Shown here one piece after another: positions 10,656-19,414 of a stretch of 34,140 nt of DNA; the first letter of the stretch is position 1; every line of letters begins with the position of its first letter. Made by a program: the position numbers and the translations under genes. The notes under the pieces are model-generated. The model did not search any database. It saw nothing but the letters and a program-made list of their open reading frames with translations, and was not told where the DNA came from. The DNA is taken from positions 1 through 34,140 of the forward strand of contig JAJQFT010000016.1 of assembly GCA_021200975.1 (NCBI GenBank), read 5' to 3'. The stretch comes from Bacillota bacterium (lineage in GTDB: Bacteria; Bacillota; Clostridia; Oscillospirales; Oscillospiraceae).

Positions 10656-10728
10656 GAACCAATTGACGCAATCCGCTTTTGCCGATTGGTTCCGGGCTTC
10701 CTCGGCGGGGCGGTCGCCCCGATTTTTT
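10656..10728 (+). promoter_or_regulatory. Structured recD2 leader: hairpin followed by terminator-like hairpin
   Basis: GAACCAAT...ATTGGTTC stem (10656-10692), then CGGGGC-GGTC-GCCCCG-ATTTTTT (10706-10728), upstream of Met 10749. Confidence 0.5.
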
Positions 10729-10748
10729 CGGAAACGGCGGGCAAGGGC

Positions 10749-12974
10749 ATGGAAAACGCGGAAATGGAAATCCTGCAGGGGGTCATCACGGCGGTGGTGT
10801 TCCAGAATTATGAGAATGGCTACGCCGTTCTGCGCCTGAATACTGGCGCGCGCGAGGCGGTCACCGTGGTCGGCACCATCCCCGCGCCCGCGGCGGGCGA
10901 GCGCCTGCTCGTCACCGGCCGCTGGAGCACGCACCCCAGCTTTGGCCGCCAGTTTGAGGCGGAATTTTTGGAGCGGATGCTGCCGCAGTCGGCGCAGGAG
11001 ATCCTTGCCTACCTGTCCGGCCGCGTGATCAAGGGCATCGGGCCGAAAACCGCCGCGAAAATCGTCCAGCACTTTGGCGATCGGACGCTGCAAATTCTCG
11101 AGCGCGAGCCGGAGCGCCTGAGCGAGGTTCCCGGGATTACGCGTGCGAAGGCCGCCGCGATTGGCGAGGAGTTCCGCCAGAAGGTCGGGATGCGCCAGCT
11201 GATGGAGTTCTTCGCGCAGCACCAGCTCCCGGCCGAGCTTGCCGTGCGCACCTATAAGCTCTATGGCGAGAGCGCGGCCGATTTGCTCTATGCCGACCCC
11301 TACCTGCTCACCGACGAGGCGCTGCAGGCGCCCTTTGCGGCCGTTGACCGCTTCGCGATTGAAATCGGCACCGCCGCGAACGACCCCAAGCGCATCCGCG
11401 CGGGGCTACTGTTTGAGCTGCGGTATAATCTCAGCGCGGGGCACTGCTTCCTGCCCACCGAGAAGCTCGTTGCCGCCGCCGCGCAGCTGCTGCATATCGA
11501 GGAGGATGCCGCGCGCAGCGTCGCGGCGAACTGCGCCGCGGAGCAAATCCTCTCCCCCGCCGCGCTCGCGGGTATCCCGGTGCTGTACCTGCCGCAGCTG
11601 TTTCAGGCCGAGACTGCCATCACCCGGCGGCTGCTCGCTGCCGCGCGCCTGCGCTTCCCCGAGCCGCAGAATCTGGAGCAGCTGCTGCGGGAGGTTTCGC
11701 GCGAGAGCGAGGTGGAGTATTCCGCCGACCAGGAGGCGGCTGTGCGCATGGCGGCCGGCTCCGGCATATTGCTGATTACCGGCGGGCCGGGCACGGGCAA
11801 GACCACCGTCCTGCGCGGCATTCTCGCCCTGTTTGGCAGGATGCAGCTCGCCTGCGTCCTTGCCGCCCCGACCGGCCGCGCCGCCAAGCGGCTGGCGGAG
11901 GTCACGGGCGAGAGCGCCTCCACCATCCACCGCCTGCTGGAGGCCGCCATCGACCCGGCGACGGGGCAGATGACCTTCACGCGCGACGAGAGCAATCCCC
12001 TGAAGGCCGACGCGGTGATTGTCGATGAGATGAGCATGGTCGATGTGCCGCTGCTCGACGCGCTTCTGCGCGCGATTCCGGCGGGCAAGCGGCTGATTTT
12101 CGTCGGCGACCCCGACCAGCTCCCGCCCGTCGGCCCGGGCTATCCCTTCGGCGATATGCTGCGCAGCGGCGAGATTCCTGCCGTGCGGCTGACGGAGATT
12201 TTCCGCCAGGCGCGCGAGAGCCTGATTGTTATGAATGCGCACCGCATCAACCGCGGCGAGCTGCCGCAGCTGCACGATACGCGCAGCGATTTCTTCTTCC
12301 TCGGCGCGCCGAGCGAGGAGGCCGCGGCGCGCACGGTGGTAGACCTTGTCGCCCGCCGTCTGCCGCGCAATATGCACATCCCGGCCGAGCAGATTCAGGT
12401 GCTCAGCCCCACGCGCCGGGGAACCTGCGGCACGGCCGCGCTCAACGAGGCGCTGCAGGCCGCGCTCAACCCGCCTGCGCCCGGCAAGCAGGAACGAAAA
12501 TTCGGCGCCTTCACCTTCCGCGAGGGCGACCGGGTGATGCAGGTGAAGAATAACTACGACATCGTGTGGAAACGGACGGATTCCCTCGCCGTCGGCACCG
12601 GCGTATTCAACGGCGACGTGGGCACGGTCGCGAAAATCGACAATTCCGCCGAGCTGCTCACCGTCGTGTTCGACGACCGCGCCGCCGATTACGATTTCAC
12701 CCAGCTCGGCGAGCTGGAGCCGGCCTACGCCATCACGGTGCATAAAAGTCAGGGCAGCGAGTACCGCGCCGTGGTGCTGGCGCTCTGGGGCGGGCACCCG
12801 AACCTGCTCAGCCGCAGCGTGCTGTATACCGCCGTCACCCGCGCGCGGGAGCTGCTCGTAGGCGTCGGGCGGGAGCAGACCGTTGCCGCGATGGTGGAAA
12901 ATGCGCACCGCGGGCGGCGCTACTCGGGGCTGAAGCTGCGCCTGCAGGGCAAGACCGGCCCGGAGAATTGTTAA
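10749..12974 (+). CDS. recD2: RecD2-type SF1B DNA helicase
   Basis: LQGVITAVVFQNYENGYAVLRL N-terminus, GGPGTGKTTVLRGILALF Walker A, VIVDEMSMVDVPLLDALL, VGDPDQLPPVGPG, C-terminal YAITVHKSQGSEYRAVVL and LYTAVTRARELLVGVG. Confidence 0.95.
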   Translation: MENAEMEILQGVITAVVFQNYENGYAVLRLNTGAREAVTVVGTIPAPAAGERLLVTGRWSTHPSFGRQFEAEFLERMLPQSAQEILAYLSGRVIKGIGPKTAAKIVQHFGDRTLQILEREPERLSEVPGITRAKAAAIGEEFRQKVGMRQLMEFFAQHQLPAELAVRTYKLYGESAADLLYADPYLLTDEALQAPFAAVDRFAIEIGTAANDPKRIRAGLLFELRYNLSAGHCFLPTEKLVAAAAQLLHIEEDAARSVAANCAAEQILSPAALAGIPVLYLPQLFQAETAITRRLLAAARLRFPEPQNLEQLLREVSRESEVEYSADQEAAVRMAAGSGILLITGGPGTGKTTVLRGILALFGRMQLACVLAAPTGRAAKRLAEVTGESASTIHRLLEAAIDPATGQMTFTRDESNPLKADAVIVDEMSMVDVPLLDALLRAIPAGKRLIFVGDPDQLPPVGPGYPFGDMLRSGEIPAVRLTEIFRQARESLIVMNAHRINRGELPQLHDTRSDFFFLGAPSEEAAARTVVDLVARRLPRNMHIPAEQIQVLSPTRRGTCGTAALNEALQAALNPPAPGKQERKFGAFTFREGDRVMQVKNNYDIVWKRTDSLAVGTGVFNGDVGTVAKIDNSAELLTVVFDDRAADYDFTQLGELEPAYAITVHKSQGSEYRAVVLALWGGHPNLLSRSVLYTAVTRARELLVGVGREQTVAAMVENAHRGRRYSGLKLRLQGKTGPENC

Positions 12975-13000
12975 AAATTCAAAAATTGGGAAAAATGCAC

Positions 13001-13029
13001 TTTACAACGCAAAAAATATATTGTATAAT
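13001..13029 (+). promoter_or_regulatory. Sigma-A type promoter for gap
   Basis: TTTACA - 17 nt - TATAAT. Confidence 0.85.
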
Positions 13030-13042
13030 GATTCTGTACGAA

Positions 13043-13082
13043 TTCAGGGCGTCCTTCTGCCGAATCCAGAGGGTCGCCTGAA
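13043..13082 (+). promoter_or_regulatory. Long hairpin in the gap 5' UTR
   Basis: TTCAGG-(G)-CG-T-CCTTCT / loop GCCGAATCC / AGAGGG-T-CG-CCTGAA, starting within about 10 nt of the predicted transcription start. Confidence 0.6.
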
Positions 13083-13129
13083 ATACTGCTGCCTGCAAAG
13101 CGGCAAATAAAAAATTGGAGGAAATTCCG

Positions 13130-14146
13130 ATGTCTGTTAAAGTAGCAATCAATGGTTTTGGCCGAATCGGCCGGCTGGCGTTCCGCCAGATGTTCGGCGC
13201 GGAGGGCTTCGAGATCGTTGCCATCAACGACCTGACCTCCCCCAAGATGCTCGCGCATCTGCTGAAGTACGACTCCACGCAGGGCAACTACGCCGCGATG
13301 GGTCATGTCGTCGAGGCCGGTGAGGACAATATTGTGGTCGATGGCAAGAAGATTACCATCTATGCCAAGGCCAACGCCGCCGAGCTGCCTTGGGGCGAGC
13401 TGGGCGTGGATGTTGTGCTGGAGTGCACCGGCTTCTACACCAGCAAGGCTAAGGCGCAGGCGCATATCGATGCCGGCGCCAAGAAGGTCGTCATTTCCGC
13501 GCCCGCCGGCAACGACCTGCCCACCATCGTCTACAACGTCAACCATGATACCCTGACCAAGGACGATAATATCATCTCCGCCGCCTCCTGCACCACCAAC
13601 TGCCTCGCCCCGATGGCGAAGGCGCTCAATGATCTGGCTCCCATCGAGTCCGGCATCATGTGCACCATTCACGCCTACACCGGCGACCAGATGATTCTCG
13701 ACGGCCCGCAGCGCAAGGGCGACCTGCGCCGCTCCCGTGCCGGCGCCTGCAACATTGTCCCCAACTCCACCGGCGCCGCCAAGGCCATCGGCCTCGTCAT
13801 CCCCGAGCTGAAGGGTAAGCTGATTGGCGCCGCCCAGCGCGTGCCCACGCCCACCGGCTCTACCACCATCCTCAACGCGGTCGTCAAGGGTGAGGTCAGC
13901 ATCGAGCAGGTCAATGCCCAGATGAAGGCTGAGTCCACCGAGTCCTTCGGCTACAACACCGACGAGATCGTTTCCTCCGACGTGATTGGTATGCGTTATG
14001 GCTCCCTGTTTGACGCCACCCAGACCATGGTCCTGCCCCTCGAGGGCGGCAAGACGCAGGTGCAGGTCGTTTCTTGGTACGACAACGAGAACTCCTACGT
14101 TTCTCAGATGTGCCGCACCATCAAGCACTTCGCTACCCTGCTGTAA
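13130..14146 (+). CDS. gap: Glyceraldehyde-3-phosphate dehydrogenase
   Basis: [39 protein letters not shown] catalytic Cys motif, [20 protein letters not shown] upstream of ATG 13130. Confidence 0.98.
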   Translation: MSVKVAINGFGRIGRLAFRQMFGAEGFEIVAINDLTSPKMLAHLLKYDSTQGNYAAMGHVVEAGEDNIVVDGKKITIYAKANAAELPWGELGVDVVLECTGFYTSKAKAQAHIDAGAKKVVISAPAGNDLPTIVYNVNHDTLTKDDNIISAASCTTNCLAPMAKALNDLAPIESGIMCTIHAYTGDQMILDGPQRKGDLRRSRAGACNIVPNSTGAAKAIGLVIPELKGKLIGAAQRVPTPTGSTTILNAVVKGEVSIEQVNAQMKAESTESFGYNTDEIVSSDVIGMRYGSLFDATQTMVLPLEGGKTQVQVVSWYDNENSYVSQMCRTIKHFATLL

Positions 14147-14160
14147 GCAAATCCGCTGCA

Positions 14161-14194
14161 CCCGGCGCAGGGAAGCCTCTGCGCCGGGTTTTTT
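14161..14194 (+). terminator. Intrinsic terminator of gap
   Basis: CCCGGCGCAG-GGAAGCCT-CTGCGCCGGG-TTTTTT. Confidence 0.93.
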
Positions 14195-14207
14195 CTAGTC
14201 ACACAGA

Positions 14208-14236
14208 AGGTCAGGCACACGCCTGACCTCATTTTT
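14208..14236 (+). terminator. Second terminator-like hairpin downstream of gap
   Basis: AGGTCAGGC-ACAC-GCCTGACCT-CATTTTTAT. Confidence 0.65.
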
Positions 14237-14246
14237 ATATAATAGG

Positions 14247-14288
14247 AAAGGAAAAAGGATGGGGATGCAGGCTGCGCCTGCACCCCCA
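14247..14288 (-). terminator. Candidate terminator of the MFS-ended operon
   Basis: Minus strand GGGGGTGCAGGC-GCA-GCCTGCATCCCC (G-U pair) followed by ATCCTTTTTCCTTT. Confidence 0.55.
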
Positions 14289-14312
14289 ATGGAGGAAAAC
14301 CAAAGCTGCGCG

Positions 14313-15467
14313 TCAGGCGGCCTGGGTTTCGGGCTTTTTGATGCTCTCCAGAACGAAGAAGTAGACCATGCAGACGAGGCCGATGATGGCCGCGCCGTAG
14401 TACTTGCCGGCCGCGCCGCCGCCGAGCAGGCTGGACATCGGCGCAAGCACATAGTCGGAGCAGACGTTGCCCAGCAGCATGAACGATACCATGATGCCGA
14501 TGGCCGTGCCGCTCGATTCGGCGTCGCAGGAGCCGGCGGTGCCCATCAGCGCGCAGGGAACGGCGGTGGAATACGCCAACCCTTGGATGCCGCCCGCCAG
14601 CGCAATCACGAGGTAGCTGTCGGTAAGCGGGATCATGAACTGGGTGATGGCCACAAGCAGCAGCGAAAGCGGCATGGTGAACTTGCCGAGCGCCTTAAAG
14701 ACCCGGCCAAATACCAGCCCGGCGACAACGCCAAAGGCGGTGGAGATGGAAACGACTGCGCCGGAGCCGGTGGCGTCGGAGATTTCCCGGCCGACCACGA
14801 TTTCGGACATGTGGTTGGAGAAGCAGGCAATCGAGAGCATGAAGATGAACATGCCGATGCACCACGCCCAGGTTTTGCCGGTGAGGTGTACCTTTACCTT
14901 TTCCGTCTGGGCAGCCTTGGTTTCGCGCTTGGGCAGGCCGAGCATGATGAAGAAAATCGGCACGGCAATCAGGTAGAGCAGGTAGGAATAGCGCCAGTTC
15001 AGGGTCGCCAGATAGCCGCCGAGCAGGCCGTAGGCAATGGCGAAAACGTTCTGCACCGACTGCTTGATGCCCATCAGCGAGTCGGCGTCATCGGGGCAGT
15101 ATTCGGTGACCAGTGTCGCCGAGCAGGACGAGCAGAAGGCGTAGCCGATGCCATGCAGCGCTCTTACAACCAGAATGGCGGTAACGTTTTGCAGGAAGCA
15201 GGGCGCGACGCCGGTGATTGCGAATACGGCGGTGCCAAACAGGGCGACGTTCCGGGTGGAGAACTTATTACAGAACGAGCCGCAGAAGAAGCAGAACGGG
15301 ATGGCGACGAAGTTCGGAATCATCAGAATCAGCACGGCGGTCTCCGAGGAGATGTTCAGGTCTGCCATCATGTAGGCCAGGCCGCCGGAAAGCGCGAGGA
15401 TCATCATCACGATGGCATTCACGGCAATAGCGGCGAATTTGATGTAGCCATAGGATCTTTGTTTCAT
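14313..15467 (-). CDS. MFS transporter
   Basis: 384 aa polytopic membrane protein; MFS-like 12-TM pattern; RALHGIGYAFCSSCSATLVTEYCPDDADSLMGIKQSVQN. Confidence 0.85.
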   Translation of the reverse strand: MKQRSYGYIKFAAIAVNAIVMMILALSGGLAYMMADLNISSETAVLILMIPNFVAIPFCFFCGSFCNKFSTRNVALFGTAVFAITGVAPCFLQNVTAILVVRALHGIGYAFCSSCSATLVTEYCPDDADSLMGIKQSVQNVFAIAYGLLGGYLATLNWRYSYLLYLIAVPIFFIMLGLPKRETKAAQTEKVKVHLTGKTWAWCIGMFIFMLSIACFSNHMSEIVVGREISDATGSGAVVSISTAFGVVAGLVFGRVFKALGKFTMPLSLLLVAITQFMIPLTDSYLVIALAGGIQGLAYSTAVPCALMGTAGSCDAESSGTAIGIMVSFMLLGNVCSDYVLAPMSSLLGGGAAGKYYGAAIIGLVCMVYFFVLESIKKPETQAA

Positions 15468-15497
15468 GGTAATTTTCCTTTCTTTTTCAGATTCACC

Positions 15498-17075
15498 TTA
15501 CAGGCCCTGCGCCTTGGCGATTGCGGGGAAGGTGTTGTTCTTGAGGTCGTTGTATGCCATTTTGTAGATTTCGTAGCTCTGGTCGTAGGCATCCTTGACG
15601 GCAGGATTCGGGTCGTAGTGGCCGGTGACATGCACCATGTTCTCCACGGCCTCCTCGTAGCTGCTGTAGTAGCCGCAGCCTATCGTGCCCAGAATCGCCG
15701 CGCCGCAGGCCGTTGCCTCGTTGGCGGATACGGTTTCCACCGGCTTGCCGAGGATGTCGGCGTGGATCTGGCACCAGAGCTTGGAGCGCGCGCCGCCGCC
15801 GGTGAAGCGAAGGCTTTCGTAGGCGGGCAGGCCGGCCTTGTCCAGCGATTCGAGCATCTCGCGGTTTTCGTAGCACACGCCCTCCATGACCGAGCGCACG
15901 ATTTCGGCCTTGCCGTGGCTGTTGGTCATGCCGGTGAAGGTCATGCGCGGGTTCGGGTCGAAGTGCGGCGTGCCGGCCGCGCCGCCCGGCCACGGCAGGA
16001 ATACCATGCCGTCGCAGCCCGGCTTGGCCTTCGCGGCCAGCGCGGTCATCACGTCGTAAACGTTTTCCCCGCTGCGCATAGCCTGCTCCGTCTCGCTCTG
16101 GCAGAGGGTGTCGCGCAGCCAGCGGAAGCAGCCGCAGGCGGTCGGGGAGTTGGCGTCCATCTGCCACCCGCCGGAGGAGGAGCCGAGCACCGTGCAAATC
16201 ATCTCCGGGTGGCGGAAGGGGTAGCTTCCCACGCGGGAGATGGTGCCAGTGGTGCCGATGCACATGTAGGTCTGGTCGTCGTGGATGACGCCAAGGCCGA
16301 GCGCGCCGCACTGGTGGTCGCCGTTGCCGACGTACAGCGGCGTGCCCTCGGGCAGGAGCGTTTTCTCGGATACCGCCTTGGTAACGCGCCCGCACAGGGT
16401 CGCGCACTTTTGCAGCTTCGGGAACTTGCCGGCGTCGAATTCCTCGCGCCACTCGAAGATGTCGATCAGCTCCTGGTCGTAGTCCAGCGTGTCGAGATTG
16501 GTTACGCCGAACCAGCCGGAGTCCGCCGCCGGGTCGATGAATTCCTCGCCGCCGTAGGCCTTCACCAGCAGGCCGTGCATATTGTGGATTTTCGTGGTAC
16601 GGGCGTAAACCTCCGGCTCGTTCTGCTTAATCCACAGGTACTTTGCCAAGGGCCCCGCGCCGCCGCCGGGGAAGCCGCGGCGGTTATACAGCTCCGCCTG
16701 CGAGATGCCGGCGGCCTGCATCTGCTCCAGCGCGTAATCGCCCTGCTTTCTGGCGCGGCCGTCAAACCACATGATGACCTTGTCGCGGGAGAAGTCGCCG
16801 TTCGCATCGCGGGTGACCATACCCACGCGCATATAGGAGAAGCTGACGGACAGGATGTCTTGGGGGTTGATGCCGGATTTTGCGATTGCGTCGTGGGTGG
16901 TTTGCAGGCAGTTGTCCTCTAAGTGCCTGCCGTCCACTTCGCACCAGCCTATGCGCGGATACTCGAGCCGATTTTCCCGGTAGGCGTCTGCGATTTGTCT
17001 GCCCTTGTCATCAAAGATGACCGTCCGGGCGCCGGTCGTGCCGAGGTCCACGCCGATGAAATACTTGCTTGCCAT
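15498..17075 (-). CDS. FGGY-family carbohydrate kinase
   Basis: MASKYFIGVDLGTTGARTVIFDDKGRQI... ATP-binding start, GNGDHQCGALGLGVI, RFTGGGARSKLWCQIHADILGKPVETVSANEATACGAAILG. Confidence 0.93.
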   Translation of the reverse strand: MASKYFIGVDLGTTGARTVIFDDKGRQIADAYRENRLEYPRIGWCEVDGRHLEDNCLQTTHDAIAKSGINPQDILSVSFSYMRVGMVTRDANGDFSRDKVIMWFDGRARKQGDYALEQMQAAGISQAELYNRRGFPGGGAGPLAKYLWIKQNEPEVYARTTKIHNMHGLLVKAYGGEEFIDPAADSGWFGVTNLDTLDYDQELIDIFEWREEFDAGKFPKLQKCATLCGRVTKAVSEKTLLPEGTPLYVGNGDHQCGALGLGVIHDDQTYMCIGTTGTISRVGSYPFRHPEMICTVLGSSSGGWQMDANSPTACGCFRWLRDTLCQSETEQAMRSGENVYDVMTALAAKAKPGCDGMVFLPWPGGAAGTPHFDPNPRMTFTGMTNSHGKAEIVRSVMEGVCYENREMLESLDKAGLPAYESLRFTGGGARSKLWCQIHADILGKPVETVSANEATACGAAILGTIGCGYYSSYEEAVENMVHVTGHYDPNPAVKDAYDQSYEIYKMAYNDLKNNTFPAIAKAQGL

Positions 17076-17122
17076 TTTTTGAATTCTCCTTTCGGTGGTG
17101 GGTTGGGTGGTCTTTCGGGTGA

Positions 17123-17857
17123 TTACTGCTCCGCGTAAGGCGGCACAATTCCAATTTCGCGCATGGTGTCGAAGTCGTTGCGGATGTCCAGCACATCCCA
17201 AGAAATCACGGCCGAGGCGCCTGCGCGCAGCAGCGTATAGGCGTTTTGCGCGTAGGGGAAGGGAATCGCGGAGGCCTTGATTTCCACATCCGTGTCCTTC
17301 AGCTCGTCGGCCATGAGCAGAACCTGATCGACGGACGGGCCTTCAAACAGGCCGTTTACCGCCGAGGTGGCCACGGCGTCCACGCCGTAGCGCGCGCACA
17401 GGCGGCAGCATTTGCGGATTTGCTCGTCTGTCAGGTAGGCGACTCCGAGCACGGCTACCAGCTCCACGCCCTTCGCGCCCTCGCGCATGGTGCGGATGTC
17501 CGCCTCCACGCCTGCCCAGTCGTCCACGGCAATGGCGGTGGTGTTGATGGCGCTGACGAGCACCTTCGCGCCCAGGGCGATGCCCTCCTCCATTTCGACC
17601 TTCTTCATCTCGCCGCTGAAGCTGCCGCTGCTGGTGCCAATGAAGCAGCCGGGCACGACGTCCGAGCCGGCCAGCGCGTCGGTGAGGATGGGCAGGAAGT
17701 AGGGCGTGTTCACATAGAAGCGGGAGATGCCGTTGGCGATGGCCTTGGCGCAGGCCTCGCGGATTTCCGCCTCGCGGACGTTCTTCCAGTTGATGGAATA
17801 TTCCAGCACCGAGCCGATGGTTTCGCGGGTGTATTTGGATAAATCAAGCTGTTTCAT
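17123..17857 (-). CDS. DeoC-family aldolase paralog A, apparently lacking canonical catalytic Lys/Asp
   Basis: Aligns end to end with the neighbouring DeoC paralog (LDLSKYTRETIGSVLEYS / VNLAKYDRNNIGKLFELS; EIGIVPPY / KIGIVPAY); Schiff-base Lys position is Ala (DAVATSAVNG). Confidence 0.75.
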   Translation of the reverse strand: MKQLDLSKYTRETIGSVLEYSINWKNVREAEIREACAKAIANGISRFYVNTPYFLPILTDALAGSDVVPGCFIGTSSGSFSGEMKKVEMEEGIALGAKVLVSAINTTAIAVDDWAGVEADIRTMREGAKGVELVAVLGVAYLTDEQIRKCCRLCARYGVDAVATSAVNGLFEGPSVDQVLLMADELKDTDVEIKASAIPFPYAQNAYTLLRAGASAVISWDVLDIRNDFDTMREIGIVPPYAEQ

Positions 17858-17876
17858 GATAGCTGCTCCTTTCAAC

Positions 17877-18605
17877 TCAGTCCGGATTGTAGGCCGGGAC
17901 GATGCCAATCTTGCGCATGTTCTCCAGGCCGTCGATGATGGCGGGCGCCGCCCGGGTCCCGACGATGTCGGCGCCGGCGAGCAGGTAGGCGTAGGTGTTC
18001 TGCGGGCGGGGCGCCTTGATTCCGGCCATCTTGATGCCCACATTCGAGTCGCCCAGCACCTTGCGGATGAAGCGGACGTTGTCCACCGTCGGGCCGCCCC
18101 ACAGGCCGAGGCTGGTCTTGACGTAGTTGATGCCGCACTCGACGAACAGCTCGCTGATGGCCTGAATCTCGGTGTTGGTGAGGAAGCACACCTCGATGAT
18201 GCCTTTCAGGCAGATGTCGGGGCCGACTGCGCCGCGCAGTGCGTTGAGGTGGCTGCGCAGGAAGTCGTACTTGTGGTCGAGCAGGGCAGAGGTGTTCACG
18301 CAGAAGTCGATCTGCGAATAGCCGAGCTTCACGGCTGCCTCGGCCTCGCAAATCTGCGCCTTGATGGTGTCGTCCCCGTTCTCGTTGCAGCAGCCGGTGC
18401 CCATGTAAACGGTCGAGCCGGCAAGCTCCTCCTTCAGCACATCCGCCCAGTACAGCGTGGAGCTGTACATGGTGCGCAGGTTGTACTTCACGGCCATGCG
18501 GCAGCCCTGCCGCACCTCCTCCTCGGTGTTGGTGGGGCGGACCTGCGACAGCTCAAAGAGCTTGCCAATGTTGTTTCGGTCGTATTTTGCTAAATTTACG
18601 GACAT
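17877..18605 (-). CDS. DeoC-family aldolase paralog B (catalytic residues retained)
   Basis: SQIDFCVN (Asp), CLKGIIEVCFLT, NYVKTSLGLWGGPTV (Schiff-base Lys), GIKMAGIKAPRPQNTYAYLLAGADIVGT. Confidence 0.8.
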   Translation of the reverse strand: MSVNLAKYDRNNIGKLFELSQVRPTNTEEEVRQGCRMAVKYNLRTMYSSTLYWADVLKEELAGSTVYMGTGCCNENGDDTIKAQICEAEAAVKLGYSQIDFCVNTSALLDHKYDFLRSHLNALRGAVGPDICLKGIIEVCFLTNTEIQAISELFVECGINYVKTSLGLWGGPTVDNVRFIRKVLGDSNVGIKMAGIKAPRPQNTYAYLLAGADIVGTRAAPAIIDGLENMRKIGIVPAYNPD

Positions 18606-18621
18606 GAGATTACCTCCTTGT

Positions 18622-19401
18622 TTATTCTTCAGGCCAGGGCATTGTGGGTGCCTCCGCCTGATTGAGGATGGAGAAGCCGCCGTCCACTGTAATGGTCTGC
18701 CCTACAAGGGAGGACGCCTCGTCCGAGGCGAGGAACAGCACGACCTTTGCCGGGTCGTCCGGTGTGAGCACGCGGCGAATGGGGTGGATGTTCGCAACCT
18801 TCGTAAGAAAATCCGGGTCCTCCTGCAGATGGTGTGCCGACATGGGGGTGAGGATCATCCCCAGCGACACGGCGTTGACGTTGATGCCGTAGCGCGCCCA
18901 GCAGATACCGAGATATTCGGTGATGGCCATCACCGCGCGCTTGGTCACGCCGTAGGGCAGGTGGCGCGTATCGGCGAATACCGCCCGCGGCGAGGTGACG
19001 TTGATGATTTTGCCATAGCGCTGCTTTTTCATCACCTTGGCGGCCTCTTTCGAGAGGAAGAACACGGATTTTTGGTTGATTTCTTGGATAAAGTCGTAGT
19101 GCTCCTCGCTGATGTCCTCCACAAAGATGCGCGAGGCCACGCCGGCGTTGTTCACCAGCACCTCCAGCGAGCCGAAAAGCGCCACGGTCTTTTCCACCAG
19201 CGCCGCGCGATCGCCGGGTATGGTCACATCGCAGTGCACGTAGGCGCATTCGCCGTATGCCGACAGCTCCTTTTCGGTTTTGAGCCCCAGCTCGTCCTGA
19301 ATGTCGGCAAGCACGACGCGGTACCCGGCCTTCAGGAAATATTCCGCATAGGTTTTTCCCAAGCCCCCGGCCGCGCCGGTAATGAGGGCGGTTTTTGCCA
19401 T
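18622..19401 (-). CDS. Short-chain dehydrogenase/reductase
   Basis: TGAAGGLG cofactor motif, NNAG, YGVTK catalytic motif; start at Met 19401, not the longer ORF. Confidence 0.93.
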   Translation of the reverse strand: MAKTALITGAAGGLGKTYAEYFLKAGYRVVLADIQDELGLKTEKELSAYGECAYVHCDVTIPGDRAALVEKTVALFGSLEVLVNNAGVASRIFVEDISEEHYDFIQEINQKSVFFLSKEAAKVMKKQRYGKIINVTSPRAVFADTRHLPYGVTKRAVMAITEYLGICWARYGINVNAVSLGMILTPMSAHHLQEDPDFLTKVANIHPIRRVLTPDDPAKVVLFLASDEASSLVGQTITVDGGFSILNQAEAPTMPWPEE

Positions 19402-19414
19402 ATCTGCTCCCTCC

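Noticed and set aside
10656-10728. tRNA or T-box reading of the recD2 leader
   Set aside because: No cloverleaf, anticodon arm or T-box consensus could be drawn; only two simple stems.
11406-12908. 500-aa minus-strand ORF opposite recD2
   Set aside because: Antisense shadow of a gene with clear helicase motifs; no recognisable protein features.
12971-14161. 396-aa minus-strand ORF opposite gap
   Set aside because: Glycine/Val/Asp-rich mirror of a conserved GAPDH; no RBS or promoter support.
14259-16922. 887-aa plus-strand ORF antisense to the MFS and kinase genes
   Set aside because: Composition is low-complexity (Gly/Arg/His/Val/Ala/Glu) with no recognisable motifs, exactly opposite genes with clear family motifs; a typical antisense open frame in GC-rich coding DNA.
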